Shown here in pieces: positions 1 to 7,330 of a stretch of DNA of 60,654 nucleotides (within the stretch, counting starts at the first letter, position 1; each line of letters starts with the position of its first letter). The DNA comes from a virus, in the IMG/VR virus record IMGVR_UViG_3300031999_000020, positions 1-60,654 of that record; one strand, given 5' to 3'. The notes below the pieces were generated by a model. That model did not search any database, was not told the origin of the DNA, and saw nothing but the letters and a program-made list of their open reading frames with translations. Made by a program: the position numbers and the translations under genes.

Positions 1-41
1 GAACGAAGTATCCATTAAAGAATTTAATTCCGAGGCCGAAG
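1..41. repeat. Terminal direct repeat, copy 1 (circular closure)
   Basis: Positions 1-41 are identical to 60614-60654. Dropping one copy and joining the ends continues one reading frame without interruption, so the molecule was circular or circularly permuted in the assembly. A repeat of exactly 41 bases is typical of an assembler overlap rather than a biological terminal repeat, which is normally hundreds of bases in phages with defined ends. That last point is inference. Confidence 0.9.
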
Positions 42-109
42 CCAATGATTTTTGCTGTTATCTGGAATCAATGGCCGATAGCTACAAAGAAAAACAAGTA
101 AAAGATTAG
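2..109 (+). CDS. Small acidic protein, 3' part of junction-spanning gene
   Basis: This is the C-terminal part of a 78-residue protein whose start lies at 60486. The frame is set by the terminal overlap: the codons from position 2 continue those before 60614 and end at TAG 107-109. The product is acidic, with a glutamate run in the middle and the end FCCYLESMADSYKEKQVKD. It has no membrane segment and I do not recognise a family. It is followed by two tight hairpins and then the next small gene, so it belongs to the short plus-strand operon that crosses the circular junction. Confidence 0.7.
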   Translation, partial: NEVSIKEFNSEAEANDFCCYLESMADSYKEKQVKD

Positions 110-116
110 CCCACTT

Positions 117-163
117 CGAACACCTTCCGAGGTGTTCGCTAGTAGGCTAAGCATTCTGCTTAG
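117..163 (+). other. Two tandem hairpins between small genes
   Basis: A perfect 9-bp stem with a UUCCG-type tetraloop (CGAACACCT / AGGTGTTCG, 117-138) is followed by a perfect 7-bp stem with a 3-nt loop (CTAAGCA / TGCTTAG, 147-163). Neither has a T-tract behind it, so they are more likely RNA-processing, stability or attenuation structures than intrinsic terminators. They lie between the junction-spanning gene and the gene at 197. Confidence 0.6.
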
Positions 164-196
164 ACTGCTCGTAACTTTAACTTTGGTGAGAGTTAT

Positions 197-478
197 ATGC
201 ACAAGGTTATTATCATAGGTCTACTCTGCTCCGGATGCGGAGCAATCATCACACCGAACCCAATGCAGAAAGGACACATTGCCGTAATCGCTGATGCTGA
301 GGGCATGCGCGCCTTTGGCGACACAATAACGGGCCTAGTAGCCGAGGGCAAAACCCCCGGTGAAATGAAAAGCAGTTACTTCCAGCACCGTGACTTGCGC
401 GAAGTTGAAGAAACCAAGCGCGCCGCACAACCAGGAATTCTCAGTAACCTATTTAAATCCGAGGAGGGCGTAAAATGA
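197..478 (+). CDS. Small exported or lipoprotein-like protein
   Basis: A 93-residue product with a short hydrophobic N-terminus ending in LLCSGCG. It may be a signal sequence with a non-standard lipobox, because cysteine rather than leucine occupies the -3 position. The rest is hydrophilic (KTPGEMKSSYFQHRDLREVEE) and may form a helix. A GGTGAGAG sequence precedes the ATG. Its stop overlaps the next ATG as ATGA, so it is translationally coupled to a 31-residue membrane peptide. A lysis-accessory (spanin-like) role is conceivable because a transglycosylase gene follows, but there is no direct evidence for it. Confidence 0.6.
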   Translation: MHKVIIIGLLCSGCGAIITPNPMQKGHIAVIADAEGMRAFGDTITGLVAEGKTPGEMKSSYFQHRDLREVEETKRAAQPGILSNLFKSEEGVK

Positions 479-570
479 AAGAAGCCGGATTCATTACATA
501 CGTACTCTATGGAACGTCGTTTGTAGGTCTACTATACCTTATATCCCAGGTAAGGGGCTTGATCTGGTAA
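475..570 (+). CDS. 31-residue single-span membrane peptide
   Basis: A very short frame starting in the ATGA overlap with the preceding gene and ending at TAA 568-570. The peptide begins MKEAGFITYVLYGTSFVG and contains one hydrophobic segment of about 18 residues followed by QVRGLIW, as expected of a single-pass inner-membrane peptide. The GAGGAGGGCG sequence just before the ATG is a strong ribosome binding site. A holin-like, antiholin or other small lysis-membrane function is possible; this is inference from size, topology and the transglycosylase that follows. Confidence 0.5.
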   Translation: MKEAGFITYVLYGTSFVGLLYLISQVRGLIW

Positions 571-611
571 AATATCATGACAGGTCTTTAATTATGCGAT
601 AGACTGGTCTT

Positions 612-669
612 GCGGGACAAGCCGCTTATATGCTTCACACTGAACATTAAGCGCCTTGTCCCGCTTTTT
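612..669 (+). terminator. Long hairpin with T-tract
   Basis: GCGGGACAAG (612-621) pairs with CTTGTCCCGC (655-664). One mismatch further in, CGCTTA (623-628) pairs with TAAGCG (648-653). The apex can pair again (ATG/CAT, then TTCA/TGAA around CAC). Five Ts follow at 665-669. This is a strong intrinsic-terminator candidate, or a terminator/attenuator for the transglycosylase gene, whose ATG lies 20 bases downstream. Confidence 0.7.
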
Positions 670-683
670 ATTGAGAGGCCTAT

Positions 684-1196
684 ATGCGAACCACAATTAA
701 CAACATCTGTGCTGGAAGCATCCTAATCGCTCTGCTCTGCCTGCCACCGAACATGGCTCGAATACACTATAACCTATGGGATCCCAAGCTACCCAATCGC
801 AATCCCAAGCCGACCCTATCTGAAATAATTCAAACACGAGCCGCTGAACATAATTTAAATCCGAGGCTAATCCACCGTGTAATCTCCGTCGAATCCTCCG
901 GAAACCCGTCCGCCCTCTTGTTCTACCCCCGCCTGCACAAAGCGGGCCGCTCGAAACTGCTCGCCTCCAGCATCGGATTAATGCAAGTGCTCGGGCTCAC
1001 CGCGCTTGAGTCCTGCCGTGTACAGCCTGCTGCCCTATTTAATTCCAAGGTCAACGTCACCTGCGGCATCAAAATACTGGCCGACTGCATAAAACAAGCC
1101 GGCTCAATTAACCGCGGTCTTGTTTGTTATAATGGGGGGCCTGGATGCCTCAAGCATCGCTGCCCAGAGGCAGAACAGTATGCTTCGCGAGTTTGA
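684..1196 (+). CDS. Lytic transglycosylase-like endolysin (SLT fold), possible signal-arrest-release type
   Basis: A 170-residue protein with a hydrophobic N-terminal segment (ICAGSILIALLCLPPNM) and a lysozyme-like soluble-transglycosylase domain. The family hallmarks are visible: the catalytic glutamate in ISVESSGNPSA, then SIGLMQVL, then CYNGGPGC. The enzyme would cleave peptidoglycan glycan strands. The uncleaved-looking N-terminal segment suits a signal-arrest-release endolysin, which is inference. A strong hairpin terminator lies just upstream. The 3' end overlaps a minus-strand gene by 47 bases. The virion protein at 23286-30290 carries a second transglycosylase domain, so this one is the likelier lysis enzyme. 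Confidence 0.8.
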   Translation: MRTTINNICAGSILIALLCLPPNMARIHYNLWDPKLPNRNPKPTLSEIIQTRAAEHNLNPRLIHRVISVESSGNPSALLFYPRLHKAGRSKLLASSIGLMQVLGLTALESCRVQPAALFNSKVNVTCGIKILADCIKQAGSINRGLVCYNGGPGCLKHRCPEAEQYASRV

Positions 1197-1338
1197 CGGC
1201 ATACGCAATCGCATCCGTTTTCGTGTCAAAATGTTTAGCATACCAGGGAAGAAACCCGTAACTACTGGTATGCTCCTTATTTTCTTCATCATATTCCACT
1301 TTTCGCACATGAATCTCAACGATATATAGCGTTTTCAT
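1150..1338 (-). CDS. Small hypothetical protein
   Basis: A 62-residue product beginning MKTLYIVEIHVRKVEYDEEN and containing WYAKHFDTKTDAIAYAVKLA. This beta-strand-then-helix pattern is common in small phage proteins. An AAAGGT ribosome binding site precedes the ATG at the usual distance. It is transcribed away from the repeat-rich origin candidate and meets the transglycosylase gene tail to tail with a 47-bp overlap. It may be the last gene of the primase-helicase transcript. I do not recognise a family. Confidence 0.6.
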   Translation of the reverse strand: MKTLYIVEIHVRKVEYDEENKEHTSSYGFLPWYAKHFDTKTDAIAYAVKLAKHTVLPLGSDA

Positions 1339-1373
1339 ATAGTTATACCTTTAATAGATGAGTAAAATACTCC

Positions 1374-1632
1374 GGTGACACCAAGGTGACCCCAAGGTGA
1401 CACCACTTTTTTCGCCGATTCGGCTGTAACCTCAGAGAGTTAGTCGATGTCGGGTGACACCAGTGACACCATTCCCCTACTTCAGGCACCTTTTATCATA
1501 TTCTCTTGTCCTCCAGAAGTGGGGAAATGGTGTCACTGGTGTCACCTTTGTGCTGGAAGCCGCATTTTTGGCTGAAAATTTGGGTGACACCACCCCTAAA
1601 AATGGTGTCACCGTGGTGTCACTGGTGTCACC
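1374..1632. repeat. Iteron cluster, candidate replication origin
   Basis: Eleven copies of GGTGACACC or close variants lie in 260 bases with no gene. Direct orientation: 1374, 1385 (variant GGTGACCCC), 1396, 1453, 1462 (AGTGACACC) and 1583. Inverted orientation (GGTGTCACC or GGTGTCACT): 1529, 1538, 1604, 1615 and 1624. Spacing is regular at 11 bp (1374-1385-1396; 1604-1615) or 9 bp (1453-1462; 1529-1538; 1615-1624). The blocks 1453-1477 and 1521-1546 form an almost perfect 25-bp inverted repeat. AT-rich stretches lie between blocks. The cluster sits directly downstream of the primase-helicase gene, where initiator-bound origins of D5/RepB-type replicons are often found. Confidence 0.7.
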
Positions 1633-1674
1633 TTTTCGGCTTCTTGTGCGCTTATATTGCAACTGAGTTCGTCC

Positions 1675-4383
1675 CTATTTTTCTGCAAACATGCTAATTT
1701 TGCTGAAATCACTGGGATCGTAGATCTGTAACTCATTACAAAGACTTGGATACTCTTGCACACAATCCACTAAATAATCATAGTTTTTTAGGATCTCTTC
1801 TCGATCCAGCTGAACTCCAGACCACCCGCGCACCTGCACAGTACTCTTACCAGGGGTCTTTCTGCGGGTGTATCGTACACTCCTCCAACTACTCATTTCA
1901 GCTTTAATATCTCGCTCTAATGTTCCGGCAGGTCGGTTAATACCTCTGTCGGAGCACGCCAGCTTTATCAAATCGCTCTGAGCCATGCTGGATACAAAAC
2001 CATCATTATCCAGTAGCTGAAATTTACGCAGTGTGCTTCCGAGTAAATCCATTTCATTTTCTACCGCCTCACGGCCGATCTCTAAAGCTCTTGAACCTTC
2101 AAGCTCAAATGGCTTAGCCAAACTATACGCCGCTTGCCAGGCCAGCGCAGCTGCGGTGGCAAGCCAATTCATCTCTCCAGACTCAAAAACCATTCGGCAT
2201 GGCGGAAGTTCTGTTGGCTTGTCTCTGAAACTATGCTCACATCCAAGCGTTATCATTCTACCGCGGATAGCGCCGCCCGTATCTTGGTAAACCGGCGCCA
2301 CATTACTCTGCAGGGTCAACTTCGCTGTTGGAATCGCGTCGAATGGATGTCCCCATTTACGCTCAATTTGCACCGGTTCGCCGCCGGTGTGTTTCTTTAT
2401 CCGGTCAAATCGGCCGGCATGGTCAACTACTGTGCCTTCCGCTTCGTCCACAAAAGCGGCCAGCTTCCAGTACATCTCTGCTTCCTGAAAGCGGCCGGCT
2501 CCGGCGCCGCTGCCGCCGAATGCTCCATAATTCTGATGCGACACATGGTGCATCCCCAGCAGTCCGCCGAGAATTGAGCATAACGATCCTTTGCCGCTTC
2601 CTGTCGGCCCCCATAGAAACATGAACTTTTGCCTGTCGAACGCTGTTGTCATGCAATATCCAAACCAGCGAAGCAGCAGTTCTTTGGTGGCCGTATCGCC
2701 TGGAAACCAATCCTCCAGGAAACGCCAGAATACAGGGCATTTTGCGCGTACCAAATCGGTAATACCTGCCCCATTTATATGCCCACCCCACTGCGGCTCA
2801 AAACGCGCGTCGATAGCATGGCTATAGCGCTTAGGCGCAAGTGAATCTGAAATCCATGCGCCCGATTTCAGATTCAGCACGCCGTTCTGGGCTGCTATTA
2901 TATCGCTGGCCTGTAATTCAACGGATCCGCTGGTTAAAAACACACCCCACATAGCTTCTGCGGCTGAGCCGAGCGCTGAATATCTCGGTGGTATCCTTAC
3001 TCGCTTTTTATATTTTCCGGAATCCACCGCGCGCATAACGATACTGGAGCATACCCTGGTAAACACACTACGCAACTGTTCCTTTGTAAGCTCTCTAGAC
3101 CTCCAAACAGAAGTCCCCCAGACGTTCTTACCCTGCACGAAAATAGCTGGCGGCGCTGTGTTAACACCTAGACTTGGGGCGCCCATGCGCCCAACCTCGG
3201 TCCACTGCTCTTTGAACCACTCGTTTATTCCGCCATAGTTTCCACTATTCAACGATTGCACAATCTTGATAATAGTTTCTTTCGGATCTCCGCTCCAAAC
3301 CAAATCCACAAGCGCGGTACTAGCATCAAGTATGTCCATAGGAATATTCGCCGATTTGCGCGCAGCCTTTTTTCGTTTTTTAATCTGAGCTGGCTTATCG
3401 CTTTCCGGCAGGAGTACACTTAACTCTTTTTGCTTCTTCTCCCTGTTCGGCGCCGCGTGATTCCAGGCACTGCGGGCAGCACTAATAACCTCACTTTCCG
3501 GCAGCGGCGCGCTGTAGCGCTGATTGATTTCAAGCCCGCGCGCTAGTGCTTCCTCATCGGAAGCAAGCAATCCAGAATAAACCTCATTGTTTAAGCATTC
3601 GTACAAATCACAGTTTCGACTGCCCTCAGCTAAGGCAGCACCGCCGTTACCACCGGCACCAAAAACCGCCGCCGAACCCCCAAGACCAGCGCCCAGCAGC
3701 CTCTCTTGCCTTATCCTAGCCTCTTCCCTTCGTCGCTGTGCCCCGCGCTCAGCTGCATCCAGTATCCAGGGCCACTCAGCCCTAATGCCGGCGTCTGTGC
3801 GCATCCTTGGAGCTTCCAGCCTTACAATCTCCGGCATAAACACCGTTCCATCTTTTAGTCTACGTCCACAGCCTGGCACCCTTATCGTATGGGCCAGCTG
3901 GTTCATATTGAGATCCCCCTGTAGCTGCTCAGCAAGGCCCATCTGGTATAGTTTCCAGGCTTCAAGTTTAATCATTGGAGCTATCCGCCAGTATAAATGA
4001 TACTTTCCTGGGCTTGACTGAACCACCATGTCCGGCTTATACTTATCCGCCGTCTCTCTGATTTCCTCTGCGGAAACCACCCTATCCAAATCAACGCAAA
4101 GACAGCGTACCCCGCGGATATTCTCGGTGCGCCGTTTATCCAAATCCGTGACGTTTAGGCATGCGTGAAGCGACCAGCCGTCCGGCGCCGAAGCGGGGGC
4201 CGCCGCTAAACGCTGCGGAAGTGCGCTGACCGTACAGCTGAAACATCCAAAGCCCGGCACCGGCCTGGCTTCGCCTTCATTTTTAAGCCACCAGGTCCAG
4301 ATTTCCTCAGCTGACGCGCCCGGACCGGCCGAAGCAGATAGGCACTTGCAGTATTCGCTGACGGTGTTAAAATCAAGTTGCAT
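1675..4383 (-). CDS. Bifunctional primase-helicase (RepB-like primase, D5/SF3 helicase)
   Basis: A 902-residue replication initiator. The N-terminal part resembles RepB-type primases: VRCLCVDLDR near residue 96, then VVQSSPGKYHLYW and IRVPGCGRRL. A linker with DUF-like and D5-N-type sequence follows. The C-terminal helicase is superfamily 3: Walker A GPTGSGKGS near residue 593, Walker B LAAFVDEAEG near 644, and the sensor-like LTLQSNVAP. It would recognise the origin, unwind it and prime synthesis. GGAGATTAACC precedes the ATG. It is divergent from the gene at 4551 and ends beside the iteron cluster, which supports its role as the initiator for that site. Confidence 0.85.
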   Translation of the reverse strand: MQLDFNTVSEYCKCLSASAGPGASAEEIWTWWLKNEGEARPVPGFGCFSCTVSALPQRLAAAPASAPDGWSLHACLNVTDLDKRRTENIRGVRCLCVDLDRVVSAEEIRETADKYKPDMVVQSSPGKYHLYWRIAPMIKLEAWKLYQMGLAEQLQGDLNMNQLAHTIRVPGCGRRLKDGTVFMPEIVRLEAPRMRTDAGIRAEWPWILDAAERGAQRRREEARIRQERLLGAGLGGSAAVFGAGGNGGAALAEGSRNCDLYECLNNEVYSGLLASDEEALARGLEINQRYSAPLPESEVISAARSAWNHAAPNREKKQKELSVLLPESDKPAQIKKRKKAARKSANIPMDILDASTALVDLVWSGDPKETIIKIVQSLNSGNYGGINEWFKEQWTEVGRMGAPSLGVNTAPPAIFVQGKNVWGTSVWRSRELTKEQLRSVFTRVCSSIVMRAVDSGKYKKRVRIPPRYSALGSAAEAMWGVFLTSGSVELQASDIIAAQNGVLNLKSGAWISDSLAPKRYSHAIDARFEPQWGGHINGAGITDLVRAKCPVFWRFLEDWFPGDTATKELLLRWFGYCMTTAFDRQKFMFLWGPTGSGKGSLCSILGGLLGMHHVSHQNYGAFGGSGAGAGRFQEAEMYWKLAAFVDEAEGTVVDHAGRFDRIKKHTGGEPVQIERKWGHPFDAIPTAKLTLQSNVAPVYQDTGGAIRGRMITLGCEHSFRDKPTELPPCRMVFESGEMNWLATAAALAWQAAYSLAKPFELEGSRALEIGREAVENEMDLLGSTLRKFQLLDNDGFVSSMAQSDLIKLACSDRGINRPAGTLERDIKAEMSSWRSVRYTRRKTPGKSTVQVRGWSGVQLDREEILKNYDYLVDCVQEYPSLCNELQIYDPSDFSKISMFAEK

Positions 4384-4550
4384 GGTTAATCTCCATTGTG
4401 ATTAAAGTGGTGTAGCGCATGTATGCGGGTGCCGTGCACGAGACAACACGATAACGCCCAATTACATGCGCTTCTTTTCTGTTGCTTTGTGAATTATTCA
4501 TCGTTGTGAGGATCAAACCGACATCGACGAACCTGCAGGATACCTCATCT

Positions 4551-5504
4551 TTGAGGTGCAGCATAGAGGTAATCATCGCGGTTCTTGTTATTTTTTTGTT
4601 CGTGACCGCCATCGCGGCAATCGCATTCTTTGCATCCGGATGTGGAGAAGAATCCAAAACACCACCCGTTGTATTAGACGAGCTTAGTGCCCCCGCCGGT
4701 AGACATGTTGGTATGGGTTACTACGGAATGATGCACCCTGATTGGCCGTGCGCGAAATCGTTGCAGATCATGAAACATCAAAAGCGGCCATCCGTATCGG
4801 TTGTATGGAACATATTCGGCCGCGACCTGCGGTGTATTAAACAATTCATCGCGGACCCGCGGCATAAAGTTGTAGAAATCCAGTTAGTAAATGCCTGCTG
4901 TCAACGAAATGGTAACTGTCAAAGTTATGACCTATTACAAGGTATCTCAGTTAGTCAGGAGCATAACTTAATTAGTTCTAACAATAACAAGTTTAGAAAG
5001 GCATTACTGACACATATTAAGCCGATAATACAGCTTATACTCGATTCAGCTAATACCAACACACGGTTCATAATCAGTCCTGAACTTGAATCTAATCTAC
5101 CCTGCAGTGACGGCGAAACACTGATTAACTGGCTTAAACCGGCCTTTCTGCCCACTACACAGTTTGCCTGGTCAGCCATCCGAGGTTGTCGTCCGCCGAG
5201 TGCTGATTTTAGAGCATACCATGGTTATATACCTTACGCGCTGCAAGTGCCGTGTACCGCAAATCTTGACGGAAACGACATTGCGCTTCCGGTGGCCGGC
5301 CGACATACATCCACGTTGTTTCCACATATTGAATATAATCAACTAGATAATTATATTAACAACACGGCTAACTGCGCACTGAGTCATCTGTGGACTTATG
5401 AGATGAACGGCGGGCTATACAACTACTCAAACCCCGACCGACGCGCGCGGACTAACTGGCCGTCAGATGCGGTATTCGATGTGCTGCAGCCGTGCTTGAA
5501 ATAG
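4551..5504 (+). CDS. Large lipoprotein of unknown function
   Basis: A protein of about 317 residues with a long hydrophobic signal segment and a lipobox-like FFASGCGEE, so the mature form would carry a lipidated cysteine. The open frame extends to a TTG at 4482, but TTG 4551 is preferred: it is preceded by GCAGGAT at good spacing and puts the signal segment at the N-terminus. The mature part contains IRGCRPPSADFRAYHGY and LWTYEMNGGLYNYSNP. Alternating predicted strands and helices give a loose resemblance to TIM-barrel glycosidases, but I see no diagnostic catalytic motif. A surface role such as superinfection exclusion is possible. Confidence 0.6.
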   Translation: MRCSIEVIIAVLVIFLFVTAIAAIAFFASGCGEESKTPPVVLDELSAPAGRHVGMGYYGMMHPDWPCAKSLQIMKHQKRPSVSVVWNIFGRDLRCIKQFIADPRHKVVEIQLVNACCQRNGNCQSYDLLQGISVSQEHNLISSNNNKFRKALLTHIKPIIQLILDSANTNTRFIISPELESNLPCSDGETLINWLKPAFLPTTQFAWSAIRGCRPPSADFRAYHGYIPYALQVPCTANLDGNDIALPVAGRHTSTLFPHIEYNQLDNYINNTANCALSHLWTYEMNGGLYNYSNPDRRARTNWPSDAVFDVLQPCLK

Positions 5505-5538
5505 TACTAAATAATATCAAATAACATCAAAATACGTA

Positions 5539-5569
5539 TTGACTCATTTTGCATATAGATGCATATAAT
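5539..5569 (+). promoter_or_regulatory. Sigma-70-like promoter
   Basis: TTGACT (5539-5544) and a perfect TATAAT (5564-5569) are separated by 19 bases, slightly longer than the usual 17. The start point would fall at about 5575-5577, right at the ATG of the cysteine-rich peptide gene. That transcript would be almost leaderless for the peptide, with the helicase downstream. An AT-rich stretch precedes it after the stop of the lipoprotein gene. Confidence 0.55.
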
Positions 5570-5574
5570 GCAGG

Positions 5575-5748
5575 ATGAAATACACACTAATCATATTAAT
5601 CATTCTCGCCTCTACACTACTGTTTGCACCTAAAGCTTATTGCTGGAACTGTGTTCCGCGCAAATGTTACAATGACTTCGCATGCGGACTCTCATGCTGG
5701 TGTTACATCGGCGACTACGAACTCACGGGGGTCTGCGTTGCAGAGTAG
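5575..5748 (+). CDS. Secreted cysteine-rich peptide with knottin-like cysteine spacing
   Basis: A 57-residue frame with a clear Sec signal peptide (MKYTLIILIILASTLLFAPK) and a short mature part of about 34 residues containing six cysteines spaced C-x4-C-x5-C-x3-C-x1-C-x10-C. The consecutive segments are CVPRKC, YNDFAC, GLSC, WC and YIGDYELTGVC. This spacing matches the inhibitor-cystine-knot (knottin) pattern. The overlapping N-terminal extension of the helicase frame is low in character (many S, T, A, H), suggesting that this frame is the coding one here. A GCAGG precedes the ATG very closely and a TATAAT lies just upstream. The function is unknown; an exported toxin or inhibitor is inference. 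Confidence 0.55.
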   Translation: MKYTLIILIILASTLLFAPKAYCWNCVPRKCYNDFACGLSCWCYIGDYELTGVCVAE

Positions 5749-7075
5749 CGGCGATCTGCCCACACTCATGCCGTTTCAGAAGACGGCCGTTGCGCGCATT
5801 ATGCATATGCTGCAGTCAAATCCAGCACGCGCCTGCTATAACGCGTGTGAGCAGGGGCTCGGAAAATCTATCATGAGTATCGCCGTCGCAAACGAACTCC
5901 GCGCGCAAAGCATCCTCGTTGTAGGTCCATCGGTAATGCGGATGACGTGGGAAGACGAAGTATATAAGTGGTCGCAGCTGACTTCCACATGCTTCGTGCA
6001 GCTCACTGCACAACGTATTGAACAAGTAAACTTAACAGCGGGCGGATGGGTAATCACGTCATATGCCCTGGCGTCTGAACTCAAAGTACTCAACGCGCTG
6101 TGCAGCCGGCAATGGGACTTGCTGATACTCGACGAAGCGCATGCGTGCAAGAACAAGCGATCTCGCCGCACACGCGCATGCTTAATCGACCTTTGGAAGC
6201 ATTCTACCTACCGGTTGCTGCTCTCCGGTACGCCATGCACGACCTCAATCATTGACCTCTATACCGCAGCCCGGAAGTGCGCGCCGGAACATTTTAAAGA
6301 CTTCGATGCTTTCGCCGACCGCTATACATATAAACGTATTACTCCGTGGGGCTGTAAATACTTTGGACTCAAGAACGGCGAAGAACTCAAAGCAAAAATA
6401 CGGAAGCACTTCTTTATCAGGTACACTAAAGCTGAAGTTCTGCCGGAGCTTCCGCCTAAGACTTTTCAGCAGATAACACTTCCAGCATCCTTGGCGGTTA
6501 TACCCAAGACCAAAGACGAAGCCCAGAAGCTCGAAGACGACATAACCGCAATATCTATGGTAATTGCACTTGGTGAAACACCACACATCCCAAAAACTTT
6601 AGCCGAACATAGGAGACTTCAAGGTGAAAGAAAGATTCCGGCTGTGGTGGAATTCTGTGAGAACCTCCTTGAGCAAGAAATTCCGATTGTTGTGTTTGGC
6701 TGGCATAGAAAGTTTATTGCCGATTTGTGTGAAAGCCTCCAAAAGTACTCACCAGCAATTATTACAGGCGATGTCCCGCCTAAGCAACGTCATGAGGCCG
6801 TCGCACGATTCCAAGACGGACAAACTCTACTTTTCTTGGCTAACCTTGCTGCGGGTGGTGTTGGCATTACTCTTACACGCGCAAGCATATGTGTTCTGGG
6901 AGAATTGGACTGGGCACCTTCTACGGTGGCACAGTCGACTGACCGACTCCACAGAATAGGGACTAAGAATCCGGTCACAATATACTACTTCGTAGTCAAA
7001 GATTCTCTTGACGAAGTAATTGCAAATGTTGTAATTGGTAGAGCGAAAACAATTAGTAAAGTTGTGGATAACTAA
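5738..7075 (+). CDS. SNF2-family DNA helicase/translocase
   Basis: An SF2 ATPase with the full motif set: LMPFQKTAV at the N-terminus, Walker A QGLGKS, DEAH in LLILDEAHACKN, motif III LLLSGTP, then the C-terminal RecA-like domain with NLAAGGVGITLTRA and STDRLHRIGT. This fits the small SMARCAL1/SNF2-like helicases found next to DUF2800, DUF2815 and family A polymerase genes in many phages. The open frame reaches back to 5624, but the conserved region begins only at LMPFQ. I chose TTG 5738 (after GGGGGTC), which overlaps the peptide gene by 11 bases; ATG 5669 and ATG 5768 are alternatives. Its TAA overlaps the next ATG as TAATG. Confidence 0.85.
   Translation: MQSSGDLPTLMPFQKTAVARIMHMLQSNPARACYNACEQGLGKSIMSIAVANELRAQSILVVGPSVMRMTWEDEVYKWSQLTSTCFVQLTAQRIEQVNLTAGGWVITSYALASELKVLNALCSRQWDLLILDEAHACKNKRSRRTRACLIDLWKHSTYRLLLSGTPCTTSIIDLYTAARKCAPEHFKDFDAFADRYTYKRITPWGCKYFGLKNGEELKAKIRKHFFIRYTKAEVLPELPPKTFQQITLPASLAVIPKTKDEAQKLEDDITAISMVIALGETPHIPKTLAEHRRLQGERKIPAVVEFCENLLEQEIPIVVFGWHRKFIADLCESLQKYSPAIITGDVPPKQRHEAVARFQDGQTLLFLANLAAGGVGITLTRASICVLGELDWAPSTVAQSTDRLHRIGTKNPVTIYYFVVKDSLDEVIANVVIGRAKTISKVVDN
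7058..7075 (+). repeat. 18-bp direct repeat with DnaA-box sequence, copy 1
   Basis: AAAGTTGTGGATAACTAA ends the helicase gene (encoding KVVDN-stop). The same 18 bases end the next gene at 7300-7317. Each copy contains TGTGGATAA (7063-7071 here), the complement of the DnaA box TTATCCACA. The spacing between copies is 242 bp. They may be a duplication of gene ends or true DnaA sites; a third TTATCCACA at 32380-32388 lies inside a coding region and shows that chance matches occur. Confidence 0.6.
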
Positions 7076-7317
7076 TGGAACGAAATCTTGCAAAAGAAAT
7101 GTACCAAGCACACCTGCAAATTATGGCTGATCCCGCATATGTTAACGTGCGAAAGCATGACTGGCTATCCGGCTTTGAATCGGCGATGACAGTCGTTAGA
7201 GCATTTGCTGATAGTTGCTCACAAGAAGCTGAGTATGAAACAGGCGAATCTGCATATTGGAATGTTATGGCGTTTTGCCGATGGAATGATATTGTTAACA
7301 AAGTTGTGGATAACTAA
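7075..7317 (+). CDS. Small hypothetical protein
   Basis: An 80-residue product starting MERNLAKEMYQAHLQIMADP and coupled to the helicase by a TAATG overlap. It contains WLSGFESAMTVVRAFADSCS and a tryptophan-rich end (YWNVMAFCRWNDIVNKVVDN) and is probably helical. The last six residues and their DNA repeat the end of the helicase gene. No family is recognised. Confidence 0.6.
   Translation: MERNLAKEMYQAHLQIMADPAYVNVRKHDWLSGFESAMTVVRAFADSCSQEAEYETGESAYWNVMAFCRWNDIVNKVVDN
7300..7317 (+). repeat. 18-bp direct repeat with DnaA-box sequence, copy 2
   Basis: This is an exact copy of 7058-7075, containing TGTGGATAA at 7305-7313. It encodes the KVVDN-stop end of the 80-residue protein. A ribosome binding site and the start of the Acb2-like gene follow at once. 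Confidence 0.6.
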
Positions 7318-7330
7318 CAAGGAACATACT

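Noticed and set aside
4373-4657. 94-residue minus-strand frame between primase and lipoprotein genes
   Set aside because: It overlaps the lipoprotein's signal segment head to head, lacks a ribosome site at any of its ATGs, and has an unremarkable sequence. A short version from 4501 cannot be excluded.
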